From contig NC_031781.1 of assembly GCF_001522545.3 (NCBI RefSeq), positions 13,155,706 to 13,219,705 of the forward strand: 64,000 nucleotides of DNA, given 5' to 3'. The translations under genes were made by a program, and so were the position numbers. This DNA is from Parus major. Its lineage: Eukaryota > Chordata > Aves > Passeriformes > Paridae. The notes beneath the pieces were generated by a model. It was not told where the DNA came from. It saw only the letters and a program-made list of their open reading frames with translations, and searched no databases. Of the stretch, positions 40,801-51,860 are shown piece after piece; positions within the stretch are counted from its first letter, which is position 1; every line of letters begins with the position of its first letter.

Positions 40801-43136
40801 TTTACTACAGATTGTCATCTTTATATTTCAGGGTCAACAGTTTATCAGCATGAACAGAGAAAATTTCACATCAATTATTTTAGAGTTGTGTGGAAGCTTA
40901 TGAAAAGTACCACAGCGGGAACACTCAGTTCTTTTTTTTTTTTTTTCCTTCTCAACCTGCACTCCCCAAAGCATTACTTGAAGATAAAAATTCTGAGCAG
41001 ATTCCCATCTGTTTCTTGCCCCAGTGGTTTGTGTGTTGTGTGCTGTGGGGTGGCTTGGTTCCCAAAGGCACAGGAGCAGAGTGTCCCGTGCTGGTTTGGG
41101 TGCTGGGGCTGTGTCAGAGCAGGGCGAAGGGCCAGGTTTCAGCGCTGTCAGCTGTGAAGAGAGGTGTATTGTACCTCAGCTTCACACCTGCTGGGCAAGT
41201 GTTGGCATGCTTAGGCTATTACTTAAAGGAGAGGCATCACTTCTTGTTCTGGTTACTGTTCAAAGTTTTCATCTGTCATTGCATTTTTGTAAATAGCCTC
41301 CTGTGACTGTGACAGGGTGCACACTGGGTAGGCCCCTTCAGTGGTGTTTTTATTATTTTTAGACACTTTTAGGCAAAAGGGTACATTTTTCCTGAATACT
41401 TGTACATTTTGAATGATGCTAAGGAAGATGCCAACCTACTAATATTAAACATTAAACCTATTTTGACTGTGTTCAGAAGTAGTTTTAGACTCTTCAATGA
41501 CTTTGCAGACTCCTCTGGAGTTGTTTGGGTCAGGTAGTCCCATGGTAGGTGTGAAACTGCTTGTCAAACAAAGTCCACAGAAATTGGAATTGCAGAGCGA
41601 TTGCTTGTGGCTGCAGAATGTCTGCACTCTGCAGCAGTGGTGAAATTTTGGAGAGAGCAGAGTTACTATTTGAAGGAGAAGATCCTATTTCAGCCTTTTT
41701 TTTTTTTTTATGCTTCTAGAGAAGAGTGCTATAAATAGTGGAAAAAGAAAACTTTCTTTCATGGTACAAAATTCTTGTGCGTGCTTTGTTCCAAAACACT
41801 TCTGAGCATATTTCACTCAGCCATATATGTGTCTGTATTAATATACTCTGAAAGTTATGGCTATAATGGATCCCCAGCTTGCTGAGTCGGAGTAGTTTTG
41901 TGTGACAGCACATATGCTTGTCAAAAAAGATTCTTTGAGTAAATCTGTTGAAGAAAATATTTTTGTAAACCTGCAAGTGCCATAGTTATATCTGAGTTAC
42001 ATGTAAGGATCAAAATGATTAGCCAGGAATCTAGTACTTTGCAGGGAGATCTTCATTTTTATGCTGCACTTCTCCTTCATTGTATACTTAAGTAAAGAAA
42101 AAAATGCTCACTACATATGTATCATAACTGTATTCTACTGCAAAATTACATTTTTCTGAATGGACATTAGTGGCAATAAATACTTGCATACGTGGATGGA
42201 TTAAAGTGTTATCTTAGCATGGTTCCTAGATCATGTTATTTTGTGGGGAAAAAATGGCACTTAAAATTTTCCTGAAAATCCTACAAACAAGTTATCCTTA
42301 GGATACCAACACAAAAATGGTCAATTATTAATAACATGGTTAAGTAATATGTTAAATTTATTACTCTGAGGTACAGTATGAGGAAGTGAAGAGGAAGGGT
42401 TAGATGATCCACAGTGATTCTCCTAGACCACATGCTAAATATACATCACCTTTATTTTATTATTATTTTTATCTGTGTTCCAAATACTTGAGATGATTAC
42501 TTTATCAGTGAGTTATCAAGTCTAAAATTCTACACAATTATTTTGAACTGTAGTTCTGTAAAGTACTGTAAACTTTCCTAGGATAATCAATTTACATTGG
42601 TAAATGTGCAGCTTTCATTTCTAACATTTTTTTCCCCACTGCAAAATGAAATTCCAGTGACATACACACTTAAATATAAAAGCTGCTTTTGGAAAAGTAT
42701 ATAATCGTGGAAAATAGTTTATTAAAGGTACTGTAAGGTCTAAACTGATGTTGCTTACCACAAGAGGGCACATTCAGTCACTTCACAGTTTGTCCTGCAG
42801 AAGGAAATATTTCCAAGCTGATATTTTGTATCACACAAGAGATTAAAAATTTCATATGTTAAGTACGTTGTTCTTTTCTGAATTGCTTCACTCTTAAAGT
42901 AAGATTTAATAATGCATTGCATTTCTATATTGTTTTAAACTGGCTGACACAGATTTTGAAATTAAGTTTATTTTTTCTTATATCTTTCTCAGACTCTCTA
43001 TTTGGCATCAATAAAAGAATCTCTTCCCAAGTGGGAAGACTTTCTTTTAGGAAGAGCAGAAGTTCCTATTGGCTTTAAGGAAACGAAAGCTACAAAGCAG
43101 AGCATAAACTACCCTGAAGAAGATTCACAAAAATAA
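34776..43136 (+). CDS. C3orf14: C3orf14 / CEP15 homolog, 131-residue coiled-coil centrosomal protein (4 coding exons)
   Basis: Joining 34776-34828, 35546-35669, 40370-40444 and 42993-43136 gives 396 nt: 131 codons plus TAA. The product begins MSSCLAQEVHLARRHEEIL and continues with SQRSELLQQMETYLRDKK, KRNAALLNDIEAAEKRLQ, LLPRPDTVKLETLY and LPKWEDFLLGRAEVP. These blocks match human C3orf14 (128 residues), notably RHEEI, LLQQME, KRN..LL.DIEAAEK.LQ, LPRP and PKWE.FLLGRA. The N-terminal two thirds is charged and heptad-like, as expected of a coiled coil. No signal peptide or membrane segment is visible. The human protein is reported at the centrosome. The start ATG has A at -3 and is the first ATG of the exon. 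The C-terminal tail (KETKATKQSINYPEEDSQK) is not recognisably conserved. Confidence 0.93.
35546..35669 (+). CDS. C3orf14: C3orf14 second coding exon (coiled coil)
   Basis: The acceptor is cctttgtag and the donor is gtaagt at 35670. One base completes ATA (Ile), then 41 codons (LSQRSELLQQMETYLRDKK to RKRNAALLN) encode most of the predicted coiled coil. Confidence 0.94.
40370..40444 (+). CDS. C3orf14: C3orf14 third coding exon (DIEAAEKRLQ...)
   Basis: The acceptor is gtgttttag and the donor is gtaagt at 40445. It has 25 codons, phase 0 at both ends, encoding DIEAAEKRLQEGMYLLPRPD and TVKLE. Confidence 0.94.
42758..42771 (+). promoter_or_regulatory. CTCF-like site (plus orientation)
   Basis: CCACAAGAGGGCAC matches the CTCF core CCASYAGRKGGCRS at 13 of 14 positions. 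It lies in the last C3orf14 intron. Together with the minus-oriented site at 31111 it forms a divergent pair around the gene. This is a motif match only. Confidence 0.45.
42993..43136 (+). CDS. C3orf14: C3orf14 last coding exon and stop
   Basis: The acceptor is tttctcag. It has 47 codons with the conserved LPKWEDFLLGRA motif, then TAA at 43134-43136. The stop codon lies inside an AATAAA hexamer at 43132-43137. Confidence 0.93.
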   Translation, partial: TLYLASIKESLPKWEDFLLGRAEVPIGFKETKATKQSINYPEEDSQK

Positions 43137-43137
43137 A
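43132..43137 (+). terminator. C3orf14: Candidate C3orf14 poly(A) signal overlapping the stop codon
   Basis: AATAAA contains the TAA stop and is followed by a T/G-rich run (tttagtttcgttttgttttg), a plausible downstream element. Use of this signal would give a 3' UTR of only about 15-25 nt. Alternatives are ATTAAA at 43214 and AATAAA at 44410. Confidence 0.4.
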
Positions 43138-43159
43138 CATTTTAGTTTCGTTTTGTTTT

Positions 43160-46100
43160 GGAATTTATCACTTAAACAGAGATCATCCAGGTCGGGCAAC
43201 AGAATATCATGCCATTAAACTGAAATGTACATAATTTAAATGAAAATTAATTATATAGGACAATTTCATTCTATTGTTGCATTGCATACAATTCCTTATT
43301 TTCATTCTGTACTACAGAAGCAATCCTCAAATGAGTTTTTAGGATCAAGAATGAGAAACATTGATGTATAGATTTCCAGCAAGGCAATTGGGTTTTCAGT
43401 GTGAGAAGAGTTTTATGTTATTTTTAATCCTCTGCTTCTACATATAAGTGCGTTAAGTAAAGACAGATTCTTGCATTATCTTTCTTCACTTCAGTCATCT
43501 GTGCTGCATGCCTGCTCGTGGATGAGAGAGAAAGGAAGAATTTACTGTTAGCAGAAAAGGCAGACTGTGCATCAGAGTAGCCTTGGTTTAGCACCAGGAA
43601 TCTGTGCAAGAACCTTCACAAGAGCAGTTGTAGAAGGAACAAACTTGAATTTCTGCATCTTGTTTTCTCTGATTTTTTTTGTCATTGCCACTTTCATCAC
43701 TCATACACCTCACTCCAGGCAGCTTTTCTCAACTTCCTTCTGCCTACATTGTATTTCTTGTCTAAGGGTGGGCAAACAAATCTCTGGGGCTTTTTGCTAC
43801 TTCTAGGCTGCTCTTAATGCTATTTTCTTTCTGCTGATACAATCTACAAGTGAGAACTTTTTCTGAGGCATGAAAAGTTTGAAAGAAGCAAACTGAAAGG
43901 TAACTGGCAGTGGCTGTCCAAGAACAAAGCATATACAGAAGTTGAGGATATATTTTCATTTTCAGCCACTGAACAGCATCCCAGCTTCCTCCTACAGGTG
44001 CAGTTTTAATTGTACTGAACTAACTAGGTATGAAAAATTCACTGGTACAAAACTTCTGAAAGTGTTGCTTCAGTGGAAAATCTTGCCTGGTGTGTGACAT
44101 AGCCTGCAGAAAATTAATCTTTCCTAAGCAAAAGAAGCCTAGAAAATAGTAATTTGTTTTATTGTTAAGAACCTGGACTTGAGTCAATATACTTTTAAAA
44201 TTTAATTTCCTGCAACAACACCATTCCACACCCAACCTGGAAGTAGTAGAGGAAAAAAAGTACCTTTGCCAATGTCTGAGGATATGAAAATGTAATGGTT
44301 GCAAATATTGCTAGTCTAGTTATCTAGGCAATGCATCTTCATCCTACCTAGAGAGAGACCTCACTATTAAAAAAACATATCCCTGTGCAGCATGAAGACT
44401 CACTGGCACAATAAAATCAAAACTTTAGGTGCAATATAAAATTGCTATATATTTTCCACAGGAATACTAAGAGTTCATTTTAAACTTTTTTCTATTGAAG
44501 TGTCCATTAAACTGATAACTTTTTACAGAAACTGCCATCTTAGAATTATCCTGTTGAGTGGGTGTTGGTGTTTGTAACAATAACGTTGTTTTCATAATAT
44601 GTGATGGCAGATTAGCACGCTTCTCTGCAGTGTTGTTAACAGTTGTAATTAAGGAATAAACAGTAAAGGGTGTCAGTCCGATGACAATTTCATCTATAGT
44701 GTCACAATACAAAATGTCACAAAATATTAGAACTGTTATATAACTACAAAAATATCAAATTAGGCTTTCATCTTACAAGCTGAGAGCTTAAAAAAAACTT
44801 GGCATAGAGACCATTGCAATTTTATACCTACTCACTGTTCTGTCACAAAGACAACTTGGTAATATTTTCTTCTGTAAAATCACAATGTGATTCTCAATCT
44901 GATTTAGTGGGAATGTGTATGGATCTTACAGTTGTAGAGCTCCTATCTAAAAAGCAAATAATTGGAACCAGTTGAGCACACAAGAAGGGAAAACCTATTA
45001 TACATGATGCTCAGAATGAAGGAATGGATGAGCAGTTCGTTACTGACAAAGAATGGGATTCATCCTCTTCTTTGCATCCAAAGGGAAATCACTTCAACAA
45101 AAATTTGGGCCCCTAAGTACTTTATACATGCAAATAATCTGGGTCTTTATCTCCTCCGACTCCGCCTAAGCACTGGGACACAATGCAGATGCTCACTATC
45201 TCATTGCCCTTGTGATTTCCCCTGGAAGGAGATGTAGGTGTGTGGACACTGAGTGCATGGCAGCTCCATGGGTGAGAATTTGGCATGAAGGCTCCTGCAA
45301 GCAGGGTTAGAGTAGTTACCTACTGTGCTGCAGTTTGGTGCTCACATAGCATGCCTGAGAGTAAAACAAAATTACCTTCAAAGAAGGAATTGAAATTTAT
45401 TTCCTGGAGCATAACTTCAGGAGCAATAGGATAGCTACTTCAAGGAAAACTGTAGGAACATGTCCAGAAAAGGAAAAACCTGAATGAAGAGAAATATTTA
45501 AGTCAGGAATGTGTGTAGGTGACTGTTCTCAGAGACAAGGACCTTCATGTTGTTCTGCGGTTGGAACAAATAAGTGCAATTGTCAATGACAGTGAAATAG
45601 CACAGGTACAGGAGCAGGTGACTGCTGAGCTGGGACAGGCAGTGCCAGGGACCAGAATTATATGGTCTCTCCTGTTCTACTTAGATTTGTTGAGTTTAAT
45701 GTACCGTGGCTGGGCTAGCTTGATACTTGCCTTTTTAGAGATACAGATTTGAGAAAGCAAATGTTAAATTTTAGTGTGCTTTAAAAAAATTTAGGAATCC
45801 CCCAAGGTGATTATATTGATGTGATCTAATATTAGTCTCCTTTGAGATCTTGCATGGGTGTTGTTCACCAAGTAAAGGCTGTCACCTCAAATATATTGAT
45901 TCTATGTAGTTATACCCCATCTTATCCCAAGCTTTTATATATATATCAAAAAATATAAAATATAGAAATTACATCATATATATCTTCTGTAATTTCCTAC
46001 TCATTGTGAGTAAATTTTTTTCTCAAAAAAAAACCTCACCACCCCCCCCAAAAAAAAATAAAAAACACAAGCTAACAACAACAAAACAAAATTCCAAACT

Positions 46101-47790
46101 TGCTGCTTGCCCTTTTGTATTACAATATATGTATACATAAGGTGCAGCGGTCCTAAAAACCTGTTGCTTCTTGTGTTTTTCTGACAGGTGAGGGACAGCA
46201 ATTGAGTAAGGAGTAGTGAGCAAACCCTAAAGTTTTACCTGTTTGTAAGTTAACCTTGGAGTATCTTGCAAGAAGAAATAATTAATCATACTTTTCTAGG
46301 TTAATGCACAGATGAGTAACCCCAGTACTAACCCAGGAGCACAGCCTGTTCACCCATCTTGTCACCTCTACCATCACATTCCCAAGCTTTTTACTTTCTC
46401 AGTTATTCTGGCTGTGGGGGCAGGAGCAGAAGGCAAGGCATGTTACTTTTCCCTAGCATAAGAAATTTCTTACTCTGCAGAATCTTTCACAAGCCTATTA
46501 ATTTAATTTGTGAGTATATTTGAAATAGTAAGTTGGTTTAGATGCATATCTGACACTATGGTATCCTCTTGATTGTATTTATTCAGGGTCATGTTTTCAT
46601 AGAAGTTGGGAACTAATTTTTAGGCTGAGGTTATAGTACTTAATTTCTGTCTTTTTCATTCACATAGAGCAGGTTGGGGATGTAGATGCTCAGTTTGAGC
46701 TTGTTGGTACTGAAAAAATAAGAAAACCAAATTTAAAATTGAATGTACTTTTAGAGGTTATATCTGAAAGAAAACATTATTTACTCCATAATGGTAATTT
46801 TCATAATATTTTAATAGTTGTGTTCAGATACAACTTGACCTTAAATATCACCCCAAATGCAAGCTGTTTTAACATATTTGTAATGCTAAGGTCTTCATTA
46901 CTGTGATATTCTGTTTGCTCAAGGATTATAATCCATGGATATACTGTGTTATAGTTGAAATAAAGCTTTGATCCTGTAGTCACTGCCTCTTGGATCTCAG
47001 TGCTGCATTGCATGTATGAGTTGGATGTAAGTTGGTGCCTGCTGCAGCCAAGTGTGAACAGTGAGTAGGCCAGTGATAAGCACTTTGCTTAGGTATGATG
47101 TTTATTTTCCTCTGACTCTGATATGAAATATTAATCTCCTGAGTGAAGATTAAAATCTCGGATGTTTTTGATGAAAAATCCAAATGTAACGAATCCCAAA
47201 TCGATTATTTGCACTCTTCCTATTGTTTCATAATGTGTGAGCTAAATTACTTCAGATACGCGTTTACTAGGAAGATGTAGATACATCCTTAAACCCTTGC
47301 TAAGGAAACAGGTGGGGGAAAACGGTTCTTTAGTATATCCTCCTGCTGTGTGAAACTCTTTGTCTTTGCTATAAATAGGGTGATTTAATTTGGGAATTTG
47401 CTACTCCTTTTAAACACAGTTAAAACAGCTCTTGAAAATGCGCTAAGCTGTGTAAGCCTTCCAGTTGTAGCTTTTGCATTTGACTTACTTTGAATACGTC
47501 TGTTTTTAACGCATACAGATAGAAAGTATACTCACTTCTTCCCATAAGTTTTATCGCTGTGATGATGATCTTAAAAATAAATGTGTGATGTTCTTTCCCC
47601 TCACTCTCAGTCGTATCACCTACCAGAAAGCCCTAATAAGCAACAAAATAGTGTGAGACAGTATTTACATCACACTTTTGAAACAGATTCAAGCAGAGCC
47701 AGCTGCTGTAAGATTATTTTACAAATCTATTGTAAATTAATAAAAGGGAAAAATTGCCTTCCTTTAGGTAAATTACAGTCTCCTTTACTA
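43160..47790. other. Intergenic spacer between C3orf14 and the FEZF2 domain
   Basis: AT-rich DNA with only short meaningless open frames, an A/C-rich simple stretch near 46030-46075, and no recognisable mobile element or RNA gene. Confidence 0.55.
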
Positions 47791-47794
47791 ATTA

Positions 47795-47985
47795 CCGTAG
47801 CTTGAAGCCGCAGTAAATAAGTACCTGCCTGACTGCGGTGAATGGGAAATGAGAAATGTAATTTTGGTAACCAGACTTGCCTTTCTTTACCCATTTAGTT
47901 CGTACGTGTTCCAATAGCTTCATTCACGGAGCTCTGACTGGTGCTCAATAAAAGCTTCCGGAGGATAATGTGTTCAAAGTGAAGC
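47795..47985. promoter_or_regulatory. Candidate conserved noncoding element next to a CpG island
   Basis: A balanced-composition, motif-dense stretch (taccgtagcttgaagccgc, gtaattttggtaaccagac) differs from the AT-rich spacer before it and runs into a CpG island. This is inferred from texture and position only. Confidence 0.25.
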
Positions 47986-47989
47986 ACAT

Positions 47990-48360
47990 GCCGGCAGCTT
48001 TGTTCAGCTCCGGCGAACCTGCGCGCTGCGCTCCGCGGCCGCGCTCGCCCCGCGCCCCACCGCTGCGGGCTCTGCCCGAGGGGGCTGCTTCGAGCCGGGG
48101 AAACGCCGAGCCGAGTGGGAAAGGGAGAAAGGAGGGAATGAAAAACACCCAAACCATGCAAAAGCCCGTTTCTCGGCGGTTGCCCGGTGTGCAGTGAGCT
48201 CGCTGTGGAGCGGGGGAGGACAGACGGTGCCGGTCGGTCGCGCTCAGGGCGCGGGGACTGCGCGTCGCCGGGAGCGGTGCGCTGGGAGAGGGAACGGGGA
48301 GCGCATTGTGTGTGTCCTCCCTCACTCAACCGCGCCGAGATTCCCAGCAAAGCTCTGGGC
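47990..48360. promoter_or_regulatory. Orphan CpG island
   Basis: A GC- and CpG-rich block lies about 6.1 kb beyond the 3' end of FEZF2 and 4.8 kb beyond C3orf14, with no coding exon recognised in it. It may be an unannotated transcript start or part of the Polycomb-type CpG landscape of a developmental regulator. Confidence 0.5.
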
Positions 48361-48889
48361 AGCGGGTTTGATTCCTTGGAAACGCTCGTAATAATAATGT
48401 TAACGGTAAAAAACGTATCCGTAAATCCCTAGGAAAAAGGTTTGTCTATGTGACCCAAAGTGTAGCAGTCCCCAGGCAACTGGAGCTGTGTTTAGAGGGT
48501 TCTTAAACTACTGCAGCCGCTTTGCTATTTCTCGGACGTTTCTTTGTATTAAGTTTCCGGGTACACTTGGCTTTTTCCTCTATAATTAGCTTTCTTTTGC
48601 TGGATTCATTGATAGATACGATAATCCAGTGTTGGTAATATCTCAATTCATTAACATAATGAATCAGAAGGAAGAGGCTGATAATAAATCAGAAAGCTTC
48701 TATTTATGTGAAATATCTTGGCAACTGGCAACAGTGAGGAAGAGAGTAGAGGGAGTATCAGACAGTAAACGGGACCTGGGGAACGCGGCTGCAGGAGGGT
48801 TTCAGGTGCTTTTTGCGGTTTAAGCGCCCGAGCCCTTCACACAATCGTGTCCATTGCAGTGGCTCAGCGGCGCTGATATGAGAAAATAC

Positions 48890-49130
48890 CTGTCTCCCGT
48901 GGCCCCTGTCTCCCAAGGGATTCAAGCCCCATCCTCGTTGTGTTTGGGCTGCCGGGCGCCGCTGGCAGAGCAGCCCCGCGGGCTGGGACGGGGCTACCGC
49001 TGCCCCCCCGCCTCCCCCACTGCTGCGGCCCCGTTTGTGCGCATCGCCCGCGGGCTGCGGCCGCCCGGAAGGGGCCGGAGATGCTCCCAGAGGCTCGGCC
49101 AGGAGCCGGGAGAGACGAAGCGTGTCCAGC
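48890..49130. promoter_or_regulatory. Orphan CpG island
   Basis: A second compact CpG-rich block. The open frames over it on both strands look like composition artefacts, with Pro/Arg/Gly-rich low-complexity translations. Confidence 0.4.
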
Positions 49131-49575
49131 AAGGTCCCCACTCCTTGTCCCGTTGGCTGGGAGTACTTCTGCCCCCGGATCAGATCTCTTTTAAAGTTTG
49201 TCATCAGCCTGCTTCCTCTGCCAACGCAAAAGACTGCAAAGACGCAAATATTTGTAGAAGTTAAGTTTAGTGTTGTTTCGGCCTTATACATTCAGGGAGC
49301 AGACCTTTTCCGTGGTCTGTGTCATTTGTCCCCAATGGGGACAAAAAGGTGTTTCGGTGACTAAACACGCTCTTAGCGGAGTCACTTTAAAGCAGAGTTT
49401 AAGATCGCTGGTGACTCGAAGCACCGGCACTGCTGTTTGTGCTCCCTGGGGAGCACGCCCGAGGCTCCCTGAGGGCTGAGCCACATGGCCCAGCTGCAGC
49501 TTCAACACCTTACGAGGAGAGACAGCCCATAAAAGAGAGCACAGAAGTCTAAATGTACCCTTTTCTTTTTTTCTT

Positions 49576-49605
49576 NNNNNNNNNNNNNNNNNNNNNNNNN
49601 NNNNN
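49576..49605. other. Assembly gap (30 N)
   Basis: Thirty N are flanked by a C/T-rich tract on the left and 20 T on the right, so the gap sits in a poly-pyrimidine run. The true length is unknown. Confidence 0.99.
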
Positions 49606-50589
49606 TTTTTTTTTTTTTTTTTTTTAATTTTTAATTGAGGGCACGTGTTGCCTGTGATTCAATCAATTAAGCAATTGCAGTAAATCAATGAGATAAATAC
49701 AAATAACACCAGGCTACGGCTTTAGGCTAGGCAGGGTTAGCAATAAGAGTAGGCTAGTAAGAGTGGGTTTAAATGCTGGGACAGCATCACCTGGAGAATC
49801 AGGATGTGTGGTAGAAACCAGCTGGTAAGAGCATTTCCCCCTCCCCTTTAAGTGTCTTCACTAAGGTCCCGTGGTGATGGGTTGGTCAGCACAGCCCCGT
49901 ACCTGTGAGAGGGCGGCTGAGGAGGATAGCAGCAAGGCGGGGGTGGAAGGGCGGCTGGTTGGGGTAAAGCTGGCCGCGGTGTGAGGTCTGCGTGCAGCAA
50001 CCTTCAGGAGAGGAGAGCCATGGGGTGACCAGCAGGCAGTAACCCCACCAGGACCGCAGTCCAAGGGGTGGGTGCCTGCCCCTGCTGGTGGCCTCCTCTG
50101 CCTGCACAGCTCCAGGGTCTACCTGTCCCTTGTCATCCCATCTGCATATGGATCTCACAGGGTCTAAAGTAGCCGGGCAGGCAGCCGGGAGCCCTCGCTG
50201 TGGCCGCTGTCGGTGCCGGCTGAAGGGAGAGCCTCCTCTGAGAGCCGCCCTGCCGTGTTTTCCCCCGGGTGCAGGGACAGCTGCCTCTGCACCTTTGGTG
50301 TCCCCACAGGACTCGGCTGTGGATGGTAGTGCAGCCCCGGCTCTCTGGGGGTATCCAGGATACAAAATTGAAGGGGATAGAGGGGACCTGAGGAGAGAGG
50401 CAGGAGGTGTTAGGGGAGTGGGCAGGAGCCGCACCGTAAGAGCTGGGGAAGGAGCGCAAGGGCTGTCAGCAAGAGCCTAAAAGAACAGAAGTGCCCTGTC
50501 GCAGCCCTCGGAAGGTGAAACCCGTCCCTGGAGGGGACCCTCGTGGATGACACCCAGGGATGGGCTGGCATGGTCGAGGCCCAGCAGGC

Positions 50590-50820
50590 TCACTTAAAAA
50601 TCATGCAAATACTTCCGTAAACCGGCTTAAAGCGGGAGAAGGACAAGTCCTGCGGGCACCTGGGCGTCCTGGGGGACACGGCGGTTTGGGAAAGGCATGC
50701 GTCAATTTAGCCCTGGTGTTGACTTAAGCGAAAGTGCTAAGCCATTCCTAAACCTAAGTCAATACAGACTTAAGCCAAAATTGTTATTAACGAGCTCTAA
50801 TCTGATTTAAGAGCCTCCGA
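50590..50820. promoter_or_regulatory. Candidate enhancer with POU octamer and repeated GACTTAAGC
   Basis: It contains a perfect octamer ATGCAAAT (50603-50610), GACTTAAGC at 50721-50729 and again at 50767-50775, and an inverted copy of the same core (TTGACTTA at 50720-50727 versus TAAGTCAA at 50755-50762). It lies between CpG-rich blocks 3.6-3.9 kb beyond the 3' end of FEZF2. The enhancer role is inferred. Confidence 0.3.
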
Positions 50821-51239
50821 GCGAGCCGTGTCTATACGACGCGCGTTGCCTTGCGCTGCGCTCCGCGGTGCCCGGTGCCCCGGGGGGGGTCCCGCAGCCG
50901 GGGCAGCAGGAGGGGTCGGGCGAATGCAGCCTCCGGGAGAAGGATGGCGGGTTTCGGGGAGAGCCGGTCCGCCGTGATTTGGGCAGACTGGTGATCTCCC
51001 TCCGCGGGTTAACTTCTTAAAACTGTACCCAGGTCGCCTGGGACGATTCGGGTCTGTGCAAGCGCCTCCGGGCCGGGGCTGCCGGGCCCCCTGTGCCGTG
51101 CCCGCCCGGAGTGGGGGAGTGCCGAGCGCCAGGAGCTCCGCTCGCTCGGAGAGGGACATGCCAGTGCATTTCTTCCCCCGTCCCAATGGGGCAGTTGAGC
51201 CCTCCACTCCACCCCTCACTGGGGGCCTTTCTTTTCTTC

Positions 51240-51860
51240 CCCACCAGCTTTGAGCAGCGCTGTTTCAGATTGGCCTTTTTATGTTTGATATAAAGAATAG
51301 TTGTTGGCCAATTCCATCTTTTCATCGCTGCTCTCCAGGCCCGGGTCCAAGCGGCTTGTCAGATGCTCATTAACTCCCCCTTTGGCTCTTTCCAGTGTGT
51401 CTCCTAAGCTCATTGTGCCAAGAACTAGCGCTTCTTTCTCTTTACATGGCTCCCTTTCTCTGCTCCATCAGGGAGACAAATTACTTTCCAAAAGGGATCG
51501 CCAGGGATGGTTTAATGAGAATTTCTCCAGCGCTGGCCGTGGAAATCAATGTAGTTAACATTCGGTGCACTTAATTGGACTTTTCTCTTCTGCCTCCTTC
51601 AAAAAAACTCTGAAGCTATCCTGTTAATCTCTCATTTGTAATCAATTGTGTTGACTAAACAAAAGTCTAGGTCGTCCTTTCTTCCTGTCCCAGACAATCC
51701 TTTGTTGCCTCTAAATGCCTCATTCTTGAGTGCTCCTGGTCGTGTAGATGGGTCCGATTTTTGACAGTTCATTATTGCGCTTTTGTCCATTTAATCTCCC
51801 TCGCTGTGTTTTGCATGTGCATGCCTTAATGAGCTCCGTTGGCAATTAACATGTTTCTAG
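51240..51860. promoter_or_regulatory. Candidate conserved FEZF2 enhancer with SOX and homeobox motifs
   Basis: About 620 nt of balanced, CpG-poor, non-repetitive sequence is enclosed by CpG islands. It holds a convergent SOX pair (ACAAT at 51694-51698 and CCTTTGTT at 51699-51706), a further ACAAAAG (51659-51665), attgtg motifs and several TAAT/ATTA homeobox cores. It lies about 5 kb downstream of the inferred FEZF2 start. In mouse a SOX4/SOX11-responsive enhancer (E4) lies several kb downstream of Fezf2, and this is the best counterpart I see. Orthology is inferred, not shown. Confidence 0.4.

Noticed and set aside
45519..45752. 77-codon frame with a protein-like stretch (LRLEQISAIVNDSEIAQVQE)
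   Set aside because: It is short, has no flanking splice structure that I can extend, and has no family I recognise. It could be a relic of a repeat or pseudogene, but the sequence alone does not support a call.
49886..50434. 182-codon open frame on the - strand
   Set aside because: No recognisable motif, and comparable frames exist on the opposite strand. Composition explains it.
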